Origin: Pseudoduganella violaceinigra DSM 15887
GTDB lineage: Bacteria; Pseudomonadota; Gammaproteobacteria; Burkholderiales; Burkholderiaceae_D
Length of the DNA stretch: 64,000 nt
Assembly (NCBI RefSeq): GCF_000425385.1
Contig: NZ_KE384356.1
Coordinates: forward strand, 504,380-568,379
Direction of reading: 5' to 3'
Part shown: positions 25,301 through 34,062 of the stretch, in pieces
Numbering within the stretch: position 1 is the stretch's first letter
How the letters are laid out: each line of letters begins with the position of its first letter
Notes under the pieces: generated by a model
What the model was told of the DNA's origin: nothing
The model's database searches: none
What the model saw: only the letters and a program-made list of their open reading frames with translations
Translations under genes and position numbers: made by a program

Positions 25301-27204
25301 CCCGCCAGACCGAACATGCGCTGGTAGAAGCCGAGTTCCGCCTGCAGCGTGCGGACGATGGTGCCGGCCTGGCGGAAGCCGTGGCCTTCGCCCTCCAGCG
25401 CCATATATTCAACCGGAATGCCGCGCCGGCGCAGGGCGTTCACCATGGCTTCGGACTGCTGCGGCGGCACCACCTTGTCGTCCAGGCCCTGGAAGAAGAT
25501 CATGGGGCGCGACAGGCGGGCGGTGTGGTGGATCGGGGAGCGCTCGGCATACACTGCCTCGGCCTGCGCCTTGGGCGCGATCAGGTATTCGTTGTAATGG
25601 GATTCGAACTTGTGCGAATCGTCGTCCAGGCCCTTCAGGTCGGACACGCCGTAATAGCTGGCGCCCAGCTTGAAGACATCGTGGAAGGTCAGCGCGCACA
25701 GCGTCGTCAGGCCGCCCGCGCTGCCGCCGCGGATGATCAGGCGCTCGCCGTCCGCCAGGCCTTGCGCCACCAGGTGGCGCGCACCGGCGATGCAGTCCTC
25801 CACATCGACCACGCCCCACTGGCCTTGAAGCGCATCGCGGAAGGCGCGGCCGAAGCCGGTGCTGCCGCCGTAGTTCACGTCCAGCACGCCGAAGCCGCGG
25901 CTGGTCCAGAACTGCGTTTTCAGGTTGAGGGTGCTCGCTGCCATGCCGGTCGGGCCGCCGTGGCTGATCACGATCAGCGGCGGCTTTTCACCGTCAGGGG
26001 CGCGCACGTCCCGGTTGGTGGGCGGGTAGAAGAAGGCGTAGGCGGTGCGGCCGTTGGCGCTTGGGTAGCTGATGCTTTCCGGGACGGACAGGTAGCCCAG
26101 GGCGGGTAACTGCGCGATCGAGCGCTCCAGCACTTCGCGCGCGCCGCTATCGAGGTCGATCCGGGCGATTTCCGCCGCGATGGTCGGGCTGCCGGCCAGC
26201 ACCACCACATAACCGTCGCCGACGCGCAGCTCGCGGATTTCCTGGTACGGGGCGGCGATCGTCTCGGCCGCGCTGCTGCCGGCGCGCAGGCGGGCCAGCT
26301 TGCTGACGCCCTGTTCAATATAGCTGCATATAATTTCGCCGTTGGCGCAGAAACCATACAGTGAGTTGCCGAAGGTCCAGTGCGGCGTGGCGAATTCCGC
26401 AGCCATTGGGCACAGCGCCGCGATCCCGGCTGCGGCGCCCTCGCGCAGGCAGTACAGGTTCCACCACCCGCTGCGGTCCGACACGAAGTGCAGTACGCCC
26501 TGCGGCGACCACTCCGGCTGGCAGATCGATTCCAGCGGCCCGCCGGCCACCAGGGACGGGGTGCCGAGACGGCCGTCGTCCAGTACGTCCGCCACCCACA
26601 GCTCGGTGCCTTGCCACGGCATGCGCGGATGATCCCAGCAGAGCCAGGCCAGGCGGCGGCCATCCGGCGACAGCCGCGGCGAGGAATAGAAATCGTTGCC
26701 CGCGACGAGCACGCGTTCGCCGCCATCGAAGCCCACAGCGCAGATGGTGTTGGCGGGCTGCTGGTGCGCGCCTTCTTCTTGCGGGTGCTGCTCGCGGACG
26801 GCGAGCAGGCGCGAACGCGCCGCATCGATCACGAAATCGGCAAAGCGCTGCCGGCCCGGGACGGTGAATGCCTGCGCCGCGCCGCCGGGCGATATGCGGT
26901 ACAGGCGGTTGTCGGCGAGATGGGAGAACACCACCAGGCCGCCGGCAACGGCATACGCGCCGCCGCCGTATTCATGGACCCGGTTGCGCACATTGAAGGG
27001 CATGGGGCTGACTTCGTCCGCCGCCGCGGCGCCCCGCCGGCGCATCATGGTGGTGCGCCCCGCCTCGGCCGCGCGTCCCGCCAGCCAATAGATGTCCTGG
27101 CCGTCCAAAACGACCGAAGACAGCGGGGTGGCGCCCGCAGCGACCATCTCGGCACTGATAGGGGAAGACCAGGCGCCGAAAGGCGCGGCGGAAGGGGATG
27201 TCAT
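25297..27204 (-). CDS. S9-family serine peptidase (prolyl oligopeptidase/acylaminoacyl type), cytoplasmic
   Basis: 635 residues with no signal peptide. A beta-propeller-like N-terminal region (about 50-350) is followed by an alpha/beta hydrolase domain. The nucleophile lies in RGGSAGGLTTL near 492-502, the acid in FFQGLDDKVVPPQQSE near 575, and the histidine in LEGEGHGFRQ near 610. The ISHGGPTGMA oxyanion stretch near 405 is also present. Divergent from hemE with 74 bases between, and first of the minus-strand run peptidase-SNF2-DUF2785. Confidence 0.9.
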   Translation of the reverse strand: MTSPSAAPFGAWSSPISAEMVAAGATPLSSVVLDGQDIYWLAGRAAEAGRTTMMRRRGAAAADEVSPMPFNVRNRVHEYGGGAYAVAGGLVVFSHLADNRLYRISPGGAAQAFTVPGRQRFADFVIDAARSRLLAVREQHPQEEGAHQQPANTICAVGFDGGERVLVAGNDFYSSPRLSPDGRRLAWLCWDHPRMPWQGTELWVADVLDDGRLGTPSLVAGGPLESICQPEWSPQGVLHFVSDRSGWWNLYCLREGAAAGIAALCPMAAEFATPHWTFGNSLYGFCANGEIICSYIEQGVSKLARLRAGSSAAETIAAPYQEIRELRVGDGYVVVLAGSPTIAAEIARIDLDSGAREVLERSIAQLPALGYLSVPESISYPSANGRTAYAFFYPPTNRDVRAPDGEKPPLIVISHGGPTGMAASTLNLKTQFWTSRGFGVLDVNYGGSTGFGRAFRDALQGQWGVVDVEDCIAGARHLVAQGLADGERLIIRGGSAGGLTTLCALTFHDVFKLGASYYGVSDLKGLDDDSHKFESHYNEYLIAPKAQAEAVYAERSPIHHTARLSRPMIFFQGLDDKVVPPQQSEAMVNALRRRGIPVEYMALEGEGHGFRQAGTIVRTLQAELGFYQRMFGLAG

Positions 27205-27278
27205 GGACGCTCCATATGCGTAAAAACAGGGCGGGGATGCGATAATACCCCCTTTCTCCCTGCTATAGATTGTCTTTC

Positions 27279-28355
27279 ATGTCACAATTTGCCCAGTTGA
27301 AGAACGACACTTTCCTGCGTGCGCTGCTGCGCCAGCCGACCGAGTACACGCCTGTGTGGCTGATGCGCCAGGCCGGCCGCTATCTGCCGGAATACCGTGC
27401 GACGCGCCAGAAGGCAGGTTCTTTCATGGGCCTGGCGACCAATCCGGACCTGGCGACCGAAGTCACCCTGCAGCCGATCGACCGCTATGCGCTGGATGCG
27501 GCCATCCTGTTCTCCGACATCCTGACGGTGCCGGATGCGATGGGCCTGGGCCTGTACTTCGTGGAAGGCGAGGGCCCGAAATTCGAGCGCCCGTTGAAGA
27601 CCGAGGAAGACGTCCAGGCGCTGCGGCTGCCGCCGGCCGGTTCGCTGGACTATGTGTTCAAGGCGGTGACCCAGATCCGCACCGAGCTGAATGGCCGCGT
27701 GCCCCTGATCGGCTTCTCCGGCAGCCCATGGACGCTGGCATGCTATATGGTGGAAGGCCAGGGCTCGCGCGAGTTCCACACCATCAAGAAGATGATGTAT
27801 GCGCGCCCCGACCTGATGCACCACATCCTGGACGTGAACGCCCGCGCGGTGGCCGAGTACCTGAACGCCCAGATCGACGCCGGCGCCCAGGCCGTGATGA
27901 TTTTCGACTCCTGGGGCGGCGCCCTGGCCGACGGCGCCTACCAGCAGTTCTCCCTGCACTATATGCGGCAGGTGGTGAATCTGCTGAAGCGCGAAAAAGA
28001 CGGCGTGAAGATCCCGGCCATTGTATTTACCAAGGGCGGCGGCCACTGGGCCGAGGAAATCGCCGCCATCGGCGCCGACGCCATGGGCCTGGACTGGACC
28101 GCCAATCTCGGCAAGATCCGCGAGCTGGTGGGCCATCAGGTGGCCTTGCAGGGCAATATCGATCCGGCCATCCTGTTCGCCAATCCAGAGCAGATCGCGG
28201 CGGAGGTGCGCCGCGTGCTCGATTCATACGGCCCGCACAATACCGGACATGTTTTCAACCTGGGCCATGGCATTTCCCAGTTCACGCCGCCGGAATCGGT
28301 GTCGGTACTGGTGGAGACGGTCCACACCCACAGCAGGAAGCTGCGCGGCAGCTGA
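27279..28355 (+). CDS. hemE: HemE, uroporphyrinogen decarboxylase
   Basis: Converts uroporphyrinogen III to coproporphyrinogen III in haem synthesis. 358 residues. The N-terminal signature PVWLMRQAGRYLPEYR is near 25-40, with the substrate-binding Asp in ILFSDILTVPDAMG near 79-92 and GFSGSPWTLACYMVEG near 144-159. The start ATG 27279 is preferred to a TTG nine bases upstream. Followed by a strong terminator. Confidence 0.97.
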   Translation: MSQFAQLKNDTFLRALLRQPTEYTPVWLMRQAGRYLPEYRATRQKAGSFMGLATNPDLATEVTLQPIDRYALDAAILFSDILTVPDAMGLGLYFVEGEGPKFERPLKTEEDVQALRLPPAGSLDYVFKAVTQIRTELNGRVPLIGFSGSPWTLACYMVEGQGSREFHTIKKMMYARPDLMHHILDVNARAVAEYLNAQIDAGAQAVMIFDSWGGALADGAYQQFSLHYMRQVVNLLKREKDGVKIPAIVFTKGGGHWAEEIAAIGADAMGLDWTANLGKIRELVGHQVALQGNIDPAILFANPEQIAAEVRRVLDSYGPHNTGHVFNLGHGISQFTPPESVSVLVETVHTHSRKLRGS

Positions 28356-28375
28356 CGCCCGGCATCCGGCGACAA

Positions 28376-28400
28376 GGGGGCGCTCCGGCGCCCTTTTTTT
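28376..28400 (+). terminator. Rho-independent terminator of hemE
   Basis: GGGCGC, a 4-base loop TCCG, GCGCCC, then seven T. It lies 20 bases after the hemE stop and is a textbook intrinsic terminator, so priA must have its own promoter within the following gap. Confidence 0.92.
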
Positions 28401-28417
28401 ATTTCAGCAGAAGCGAC

Positions 28418-29050
28418 TTATGCACAAAAATTTTTACTGCGGAAATAACAGGCAGTTGCCAATGCTTCCCTCTCATGGTATTTGTAAGTTGTTGATTTTT
28501 AAAGGGTAAATTTTTACCGCTTTTGTCAATGTTTTGGGTTTTGTAAACCTTATCCCATGATGCAAGCCAGCTTGTTGGCGCATTCTCCACAAAGTTATCC
28601 ACAAAAACTGTGGAAAAAACCCAAAACACCTTAGTAAACCGGGACTTAGTAGGAATTTGTAGGATTTCTCTTAGCCGCATATGGCAATGCGTGAATTTTC
28701 GCCAAGTTTTTGCTGGCGCAAACCCTTGCGGAAACACAAACCTTGTGCGGCTTGCCTGTGTACAATGCCAAGCTTGATGTTGTGGCGCACCAGGCACGTT
28801 TTCCACTGCCAAGGCTTGAAAAACGCTTGATTTCGGCGAATTTCTTGGACTAAATGGTGCACTTATACACAGAGCGCGGAAAAACAGGCGCTTTTCGCCT
28901 CTCCTGGGGCGGCTCTTGTAAGTAGCTGAATTAAAAGGGAAAAAATGAGGCATATTTGCCCGCTTTCCCCGGATTGCAAGCTGGACGTTAGTGCTTGCTC
29001 AGGAATCCAGCCCCTTTGTTCACAAAGTTATCCCCAGTTTCTGTGGATAG
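28418..29050. other. DnaA-box cluster in an AT-rich gap (origin-like or DnaA-titration region)
   Basis: This 720-bp gap between hemE and priA has no supportable gene. It holds three exact TTATNCACA boxes (28418-28426, 28595-28603, 28863-28871) and six boxes with one mismatch (28583-28591, 28609-28617 reverse, 28757-28765 reverse, 29016-29024, 29028-29036, 29042-29050 reverse). Two 35-bp stretches, 28583-28617 and 29016-29050, have the same layout: box, AAG, box, five bases, inverted box. An AT-rich stretch at 28480-28550 includes the near-repeated 13-mers AAATTTTTACTGC (28428) and AAATTTTTACCGC (28508). Chance would give about 0.02 exact boxes in this length. The chromosomal origin is usually next to dnaA in this group and dnaA is not in the window, so the function is open. 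Confidence 0.75.
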
Positions 29051-29077
29051 TTAAAAAACCTCGATCGATAGCCCTGG

Positions 29078-31087
29078 ATGGCGCACTGCATTCTCCGAAT
29101 CGCCCTGGACACGCCGCTGAACGCGGTTTTTGATTACCGCTGGGATTGCGAAATATCAGAGCGGCCGCGTGTAGGACAATTGGCGGGGGTGCCGTTCGGC
29201 CCGCGCGAAGTCGTCGGGCTGATTGTGGATATCCTTGAAGAAACGGATGTACCCGAAGAGAAGCTGAAAGCGGCCCTGGCCGTGCGTACCCAGCTCACGC
29301 CGCTGCCTCCGCAATGGCTGGCGCTGGCCGGCTTTGCCGCCGACTACTACCAGCGCCCGCTGGGCGAGGTGGCTCTGCCCGGGCTGCCCAAGAATCTGCG
29401 CGTGGCCAGTACGGTGGCGCTGGACCGCGCGCTCAAGAAGCTGGGCAAGCTGGCGGCGCCGCACGATCCGGCGCCGGGCAACGTCCCGGTATTGAACGCC
29501 GGGCAGCAGGCGGCGGCCGACGCCATCGTCGGGGCTCAGGGCTTCGCGCCCTTCCTGTTGTATGGCGTGACCGGCAGCGGCAAGACCGAGGTTTATTTGC
29601 AGGCCTGTGCCCAGGTGCTGGCGCGCGAGCCGCAGGGCCAGGTGCTGGTGCTGGTCCCCGAAATCAACCTCACGCCGCAGCTGGAAACCAATATCCGCGC
29701 GCGCTTCCCGGGCGTGATGCTGTCGACGCTGCACAGCCGCCTGTCGGAAGGCGAGCGCATGCTGCACTGGCTGGCGGCGCACGAAGGCAAGGCGCGCATC
29801 GTGCTGGGCACGCGGCTGTCCATCCTGGCCTCGATGCCGAACCTGAAAATGATCGTGATCGACGAGGAGCACGATCCCTCCTACAAGCAGCAGGAAGGGC
29901 TGCGCTATTCGGCACGCGACCTTGCCGTGTGGCGCGCGCACCAGCTGCAGATCCCGGTGGTGCTGGGCTCCGCCACGCCTTCGCTGGAAAGCTGGCACCA
30001 CGCGCTGAAAGGGCGCTACCGCAAGCTGGAACTGCGTGAGCGCGCGGTGCAGCAGGCGGTCCTGCCTGCGGTGAAGCTGATCGACACTTCGCGCCGGCGC
30101 GGGCAGGAAGGGGTGAGCGAGCAGCTGGTGCAAGCGATCAAGCTGCGCATGGAGCGCGGCGAGCAGTCCTTGCTGTTCCTGAACCGGCGCGGCTATTCGC
30201 CGGTGATTGCCTGCGAGTCATGCGGTTGGGTCAGCGAGTGCAAGCGCTGCACCGCGTCGATGGTGCTGCACAAATCGGATTACCGCCTGCGCTGCCACCA
30301 TTGCAGCCTGGAGATGCGTATCCCGCGGCATTGCCCGACCTGCGGCAATATCGACTTGCAGCCGCTGGGGCGGGGCACCCAGCGCATCGAGGAGAGCCTG
30401 CAGGAGTTGTTCCCGCAGGCGCGGGTGCTGCGCATCGACGCCGACAGCACGCGCCGCAAGGGCAGCGCGCAGGAGGCGTTCGACAGCGTGCACCGGCAGG
30501 AGGTGGATATCCTGGTCGGCACGCAGATGGTCGCCAAAGGGCACGACTTCAAGAACCTGACGCTGGTGGGGATCATGAATCCCGACAGCTCGCTGTTCTC
30601 GCAGGATTACCGCGCCAGCGAACGCCTGTTCGCGCAGCTGATGCAGGTGGCCGGACGCGCGGGGCGCCAGGGCGGCAGCGAAAGCGAGGTGCTGGTGCAG
30701 ACCAGCTATCCGCAGCACCCGCTGTTCTCGGCCCTGGTGGCGCATGATTACGATTACTTTGCCAATTCGCTGCTCGGCGAGCGCGAGGTGGCGGGATTGC
30801 CGCCCTATCTGTACCAGGCGATTTTGCGGGCGGAGGCGCGTGAGCTGGAGCTGGCGCTGGAGTTCCTGCGCGGGGCGCGCGACCTGGTGCGGCATGAGGG
30901 GATTACGATCAACGATCCGATTCCGATGAGCATGGCGCGCGTGCACAATATGGAGCGTGCGCAGTTGCTGGTGGAGTCTGCTTCACGGCCGGCTTTGCAG
31001 GCTTTCCTGAAGGAGTGGATGCGGGCGCTGCGGGAGCAGAAGACGCGTCTTAAGTGGTCGCTGGAAGTCGATCCGGTCGATATCTGA
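29078..31087 (+). CDS. priA: PriA, primosomal helicase
   Basis: 3'-5' DNA helicase that restarts stalled replication forks by loading DnaB. 669 residues. The N-terminal 3'-DNA-binding domain (ALDTPLNAVFDYRW) is followed by Walker A GVTGSGKTEVY near 163 and the DEEH box at 262-265. The zinc-binding insertion begins at Cys 379 (CESCGWVSECKRC, then CHHC and CPTCG), all eight cysteines present. Helicase motif V/VI residues DILVGTQMVAKGHD and QVAGRAGRQGG are intact. Lies directly downstream of the DnaA-box cluster. Confidence 0.97.
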   Translation: MAHCILRIALDTPLNAVFDYRWDCEISERPRVGQLAGVPFGPREVVGLIVDILEETDVPEEKLKAALAVRTQLTPLPPQWLALAGFAADYYQRPLGEVALPGLPKNLRVASTVALDRALKKLGKLAAPHDPAPGNVPVLNAGQQAAADAIVGAQGFAPFLLYGVTGSGKTEVYLQACAQVLAREPQGQVLVLVPEINLTPQLETNIRARFPGVMLSTLHSRLSEGERMLHWLAAHEGKARIVLGTRLSILASMPNLKMIVIDEEHDPSYKQQEGLRYSARDLAVWRAHQLQIPVVLGSATPSLESWHHALKGRYRKLELRERAVQQAVLPAVKLIDTSRRRGQEGVSEQLVQAIKLRMERGEQSLLFLNRRGYSPVIACESCGWVSECKRCTASMVLHKSDYRLRCHHCSLEMRIPRHCPTCGNIDLQPLGRGTQRIEESLQELFPQARVLRIDADSTRRKGSAQEAFDSVHRQEVDILVGTQMVAKGHDFKNLTLVGIMNPDSSLFSQDYRASERLFAQLMQVAGRAGRQGGSESEVLVQTSYPQHPLFSALVAHDYDYFANSLLGEREVAGLPPYLYQAILRAEARELELALEFLRGARDLVRHEGITINDPIPMSMARVHNMERAQLLVESASRPALQAFLKEWMRALREQKTRLKWSLEVDPVDI

Positions 31088-31104
31088 CCCCGCTTGACCG
31101 GTTT

Positions 31105-32001
31105 TCAGGGCTGCACCAGATAGCGCCGCGCAGTGCCCACAATCTGCTCGTTCAGCGCATGCGTGAATGGCGTATCCAGTTCCCACGCATGCCAATCGAG
31201 ATCGACATCGATATACCGGCCCGGGAGCAAATCCATCAGCGATCCTTGCGACAAGGCTTGCGCCACCTGCAGGTAAGGCAGCAGGCCGTAGGCCAGTCCG
31301 CCGAACACGGTGTCGTTCAAGGCCGTCGACAAAGGCAAGGTGTGATGGGGGAACGGCCGCACATAGCCCGCCTCGCGTGCAAGGAAGCGTGCCATCAGGT
31401 CGCGGTCGTGCACCACCGCCGGCGCCAGCGCCAGGGCTTCGACACCGAAGCCATCGCCGAACCAATGCGCGGCAAAAGCGGGCGCCGCAACGCACACATA
31501 CCGCATGGCGCCGAGCGGCGTCGCCGCCGAACCGGCGGCGGCCGGCGACGGCACCTCCGTACGCGCCGCCACGCAGCCAAACACGGCGCCTTCGCGCATC
31601 AGGTGCAGCGCCACTTCGCGCTCCGCGCATTCCACATCGAGCTGGCAGCGCGGTGGCGACAACAAGGGGCGCAGGGCCAGCGGGAACCAGGTGGCAAGGC
31701 TCGCCGCATCGACGGCCATGGCGATTTCGGGCATGCTGGTCTGGTGGCCAAGGTCGATGTCGAGCGCTGCCTCCATCAGTTTGACGTTACGGTAATGCGA
31801 GATGAGGCGCTGGCCCAGGCCCGTGGCTTCGGCGGGGGAACCGCGCACGATCAGCAGCCTGCCGACCGCGTCCTCAAGCGCCTTGATACGCTGGGAAACG
31901 GCCGGCTGGCTGATGCCGAGCGCGTTGGCCGCCTTTTCGAAGCTGCCCTGGCTGGCAACGGCATCCAGCACCGCCAGCGCGCGGTAGTCCAGATTTTCCA
32001 T
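31105..32001 (-). CDS. argP: ArgP/IciA-type LysR transcriptional regulator
   Basis: 298 residues. The N-terminal winged helix is LDAVASQGSFEKAANALGISQPAVSQRIKALED, covering about residues 12-45. The effector domain follows the ArgP pattern, for example MAVDAASLATWFPLALRPLL near 95-114 and LPYLQVAQALSQGSLMDLLPG near 250-270. In E. coli ArgP controls argO, dapB and gdhA in response to lysine and arginine, and was first described as IciA, an in vitro inhibitor binding the 13-mers of oriC. No lysine or arginine exporter is nearby here. Convergent with priA, divergent from the flavoprotein at 32067. Confidence 0.88.
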   Translation of the reverse strand: MENLDYRALAVLDAVASQGSFEKAANALGISQPAVSQRIKALEDAVGRLLIVRGSPAEATGLGQRLISHYRNVKLMEAALDIDLGHQTSMPEIAMAVDAASLATWFPLALRPLLSPPRCQLDVECAEREVALHLMREGAVFGCVAARTEVPSPAAAGSAATPLGAMRYVCVAAPAFAAHWFGDGFGVEALALAPAVVHDRDLMARFLAREAGYVRPFPHHTLPLSTALNDTVFGGLAYGLLPYLQVAQALSQGSLMDLLPGRYIDVDLDWHAWELDTPFTHALNEQIVGTARRYLVQP

Positions 32002-32050
32002 AAGATGTGCTTATAAAAGCCTGAAAAGATAAGTCATACTAATGCATTAG
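32000..32050. promoter_or_regulatory. Divergent control region of argP and the flavoprotein gene
   Basis: ATAAG-ATGTG-CTTAT (32000-32014) is a perfect 5-bp dyad with a 5-base centre that overlaps the argP start codon, and CTAATGCATTAG (32039-32050) is a perfect 12-bp palindrome nearer the rightward gene. LysR regulators usually bind such dyads in the divergent promoter of their own gene. Binding is inferred only. Confidence 0.45.
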
Positions 32051-32066
32051 CAATGTCGGAGGCAAG

Positions 32067-33506
32067 ATGGAAACCATTCAGTGCGATGTGGCGGTCATTG
32101 GGGCGGGTACGGCTGGGCTCAGCGCCTACCGCGCGGCGCGTAACGCCGGCAAACGTGCGGTGCTGATCGAGGACGGGCCGCACGGCACCACCTGCGCCCG
32201 GGTCGGCTGCATGCCGAGCAAGCTGCTGATCGCCGCAGCCGAGGCAGCGCAGGCGGTGCGTGAAGCGCCGGGCTTCGGCGTTCAGCCGGGCGGGTTGCAA
32301 GTGGACAGCAAGGCCGTCATGCAGCGGGTGCGCAGTGAGCGGGACCGCTTTGTCGGCTTCGTCCTGGAGAACGTCGCCGCCATGCCGGCCGCAGACAAGC
32401 TGCACGGCCACGCGCGCTTTACCGCCCCCAACCGCCTGCAGATCGGCGCCAACCTGGAAGTTGCGGCGCGCGCGGTGGTCATCGCCACCGGTTCCACGCC
32501 GGACATCCCGTCCGAATGGGCCGCGGCCGGCCCGCGCGTGATCAGCAGCGACGCGGTATTCGAATGGACCGACCTGCCGCGCTCCGTCGCGGTGATTGGC
32601 GCGGGCGTGATCGGTCTGGAACTGGGCCAGGCCCTGCATCGCCTCGGCGTAAGGGTGGCGATCATCGCCCGTGGCGGCAGCGTGGCGCAATTGAAGGATC
32701 CGCATATCCTGGCGGCGGCTACCCAGGCGCTGGGCGAAGAACTCGATATCCGCTTCCGCACCGAAGTGGCGGGCATCGAGCGTCACGGCGAGGGACTGGA
32801 ACTGCGCACCCGCAATGCGGCGGGCGAAGAACGCGTCGAACAATTCGACTACGTGCTGGCCGCCACGGGGCGCACGCCCAGGGTGTCAGGCCTTGGCCTC
32901 GACCGCACCGGGCTGGCGCTGGAAAAAAACGGCGTGCCGAAATTCGACCGGCACACCCTGCAATGCGGCGACAGCTGCATCTTCATTGCCGGCGATGCCA
33001 GCGCGGACATTCCGCTGCTGCCGGAAGCTGCCGACCAAGGCAAGATCGCCGGCGCCAATGCCGCCACCTACCCCGAGGTACAGCCCGGCCTGCGCCGCTC
33101 GCCGCTGGCCATCACCTTCAGCGAGCCGCAGATCGCCACCGTGGGACTGGGCTACCAGGAGCTCATGAACGGCCGCGAACCGTTCGCCATCGGCGAGGTG
33201 AGTTTCGCGGACCAGGGACGCAGCCGCGTCATGCGCCAGAACAAGGGCATGCTGCGCGTGTATGCGGCGTATGGCAGCGGACGTTTCCTGGGGGCGGAAA
33301 TGGCGGGGCCGCGCGCGGAACACATCGGCCATTTGCTGGCCTGGGCGCACCAGGCCAGGATGACGGTGGAGCAAATGCTGGAGATGCCCTTCTACCACCC
33401 GGTGGTGGAGGAAGGCTTGCGCACCGCGCTGCGCGACCTGGCGAAGGCGCTGCAGAAACCGCCGCCTCCACCCAAGCCGGTGCAGGACTGCACGCCCGGC
33501 TGCTAG
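32067..33506 (+). CDS. Dihydrolipoamide-dehydrogenase-like pyridine nucleotide disulfide oxidoreductase
   Basis: 479-residue FAD enzyme. FAD motif VAVIGAGTAGLSAYRAAR near 8-25; redox-active disulfide in TTCARVGCMPSKLL near 43-56 (Cys-x4-Cys, with ARVG in place of the common LNVG/VNVG); NAD motif VAVIGAGVIGLELGQAL near 173-189; C-terminal catalytic pair HPVVEEG near 444-450. The gene is not next to any 2-oxoacid dehydrogenase, lacks a lipoyl domain and ends in a proline-rich tail with two cysteines (KPPPPPKPVQDCTPGC). It may act on another disulfide or quinone. Confidence 0.85.
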   Translation: METIQCDVAVIGAGTAGLSAYRAARNAGKRAVLIEDGPHGTTCARVGCMPSKLLIAAAEAAQAVREAPGFGVQPGGLQVDSKAVMQRVRSERDRFVGFVLENVAAMPAADKLHGHARFTAPNRLQIGANLEVAARAVVIATGSTPDIPSEWAAAGPRVISSDAVFEWTDLPRSVAVIGAGVIGLELGQALHRLGVRVAIIARGGSVAQLKDPHILAAATQALGEELDIRFRTEVAGIERHGEGLELRTRNAAGEERVEQFDYVLAATGRTPRVSGLGLDRTGLALEKNGVPKFDRHTLQCGDSCIFIAGDASADIPLLPEAADQGKIAGANAATYPEVQPGLRRSPLAITFSEPQIATVGLGYQELMNGREPFAIGEVSFADQGRSRVMRQNKGMLRVYAAYGSGRFLGAEMAGPRAEHIGHLLAWAHQARMTVEQMLEMPFYHPVVEEGLRTALRDLAKALQKPPPPPKPVQDCTPGC

Positions 33507-33507
33507 A

Positions 33508-33990
33508 TCAGTTCAGGCTCGAATCCAGGCGGCCCTGGCTGGCCAGTTCGCGCAGTACGCGAATGGTGTCGAGGTCAGACTCCTGGTAGGCGGAGCGGCG
33601 GAAATCGTCGTACATGGCGTTGGCGGCATCGGTCGCCGCGTCATGGCCGTCGTCGTACTGGAAGCGCACGTAGAGGCGCTCCGGCTGCGGCATTTCGATG
33701 GTCATCGTCAGGCTGGAAGCGCTGATGTCCTTCTGTGCCGGCACGTCGTAGCGCACCACATACGGTTCATGCAGCACAACATTGTCTTCAATGACAATGT
33801 CGCCGTAGCGCAGGCGGCGGCTGAAGCCCGCCGCCGTGCGGCTTGAGATGTCCGCTTCGTCCAGGTGCGGGACAAAGAGTTTGGGCGACTCCGCGCGCAG
33901 CACCAGGCCGCGCCACAACTGCTGATGGGTGATGGTGTCCATCAGCGGGTTGAGGATGTCGTTCACTTCTATTAAATGTTCAAATTTCAT
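33508..33990 (-). CDS. AtaL-like/DUF1857 SRPBCC-fold protein
   Basis: 160 residues after choosing ATG 33990 (MKFEHLIEVNDILNPLMD); an upstream in-frame start at 34038 adds unrelated residues. The family motif THQQLWRGLVLRAESPKLFVPHLD is spread near 20-43, typical of DUF1857 proteins with a START/SRPBCC ligand-binding fold. Function unknown. Its stop is two bases from the preceding gene's stop (convergent) and its start is about 70 bases from rep. Confidence 0.75.
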   Translation of the reverse strand: MKFEHLIEVNDILNPLMDTITHQQLWRGLVLRAESPKLFVPHLDEADISSRTAAGFSRRLRYGDIVIEDNVVLHEPYVVRYDVPAQKDISASSLTMTIEMPQPERLYVRFQYDDGHDAATDAANAMYDDFRRSAYQESDLDTIRVLRELASQGRLDSSLN

Positions 33991-34047
33991 AACACTTCTG
34001 CCGACGTTTTTCGGGCTTATTGCGAGGATTGATACCACTATATTCTG

Positions 34048-34062
34048 TACAATGCCGGGATG
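34048..34062 (+). promoter_or_regulatory. Predicted leaderless promoter of rep
   Basis: TACAATGCCGGGATG: a good -10 hexamer (34048-34053), six bases, then the start codon. With standard -12 to -7 placement the transcription start is the A of ATG. No Shine-Dalgarno and no clear -35 are visible. The same 15 bases stand before ygiQ at 41141. Confidence 0.55.

Noticed and set aside
21137..27204. Defence island built on the SNF2 helicase
   Set aside because: No methyltransferase, phospholipase D, DUF1998 or other DISARM-type partner is adjacent; neighbours are a peptidase and a DUF2785 protein.
28399..28953. 184-residue open frame on the minus strand across the hemE-priA gap
   Set aside because: Composition follows the AT-rich DnaA-box region, there is no family similarity or ribosome site, and it would run through the DnaA-box modules.
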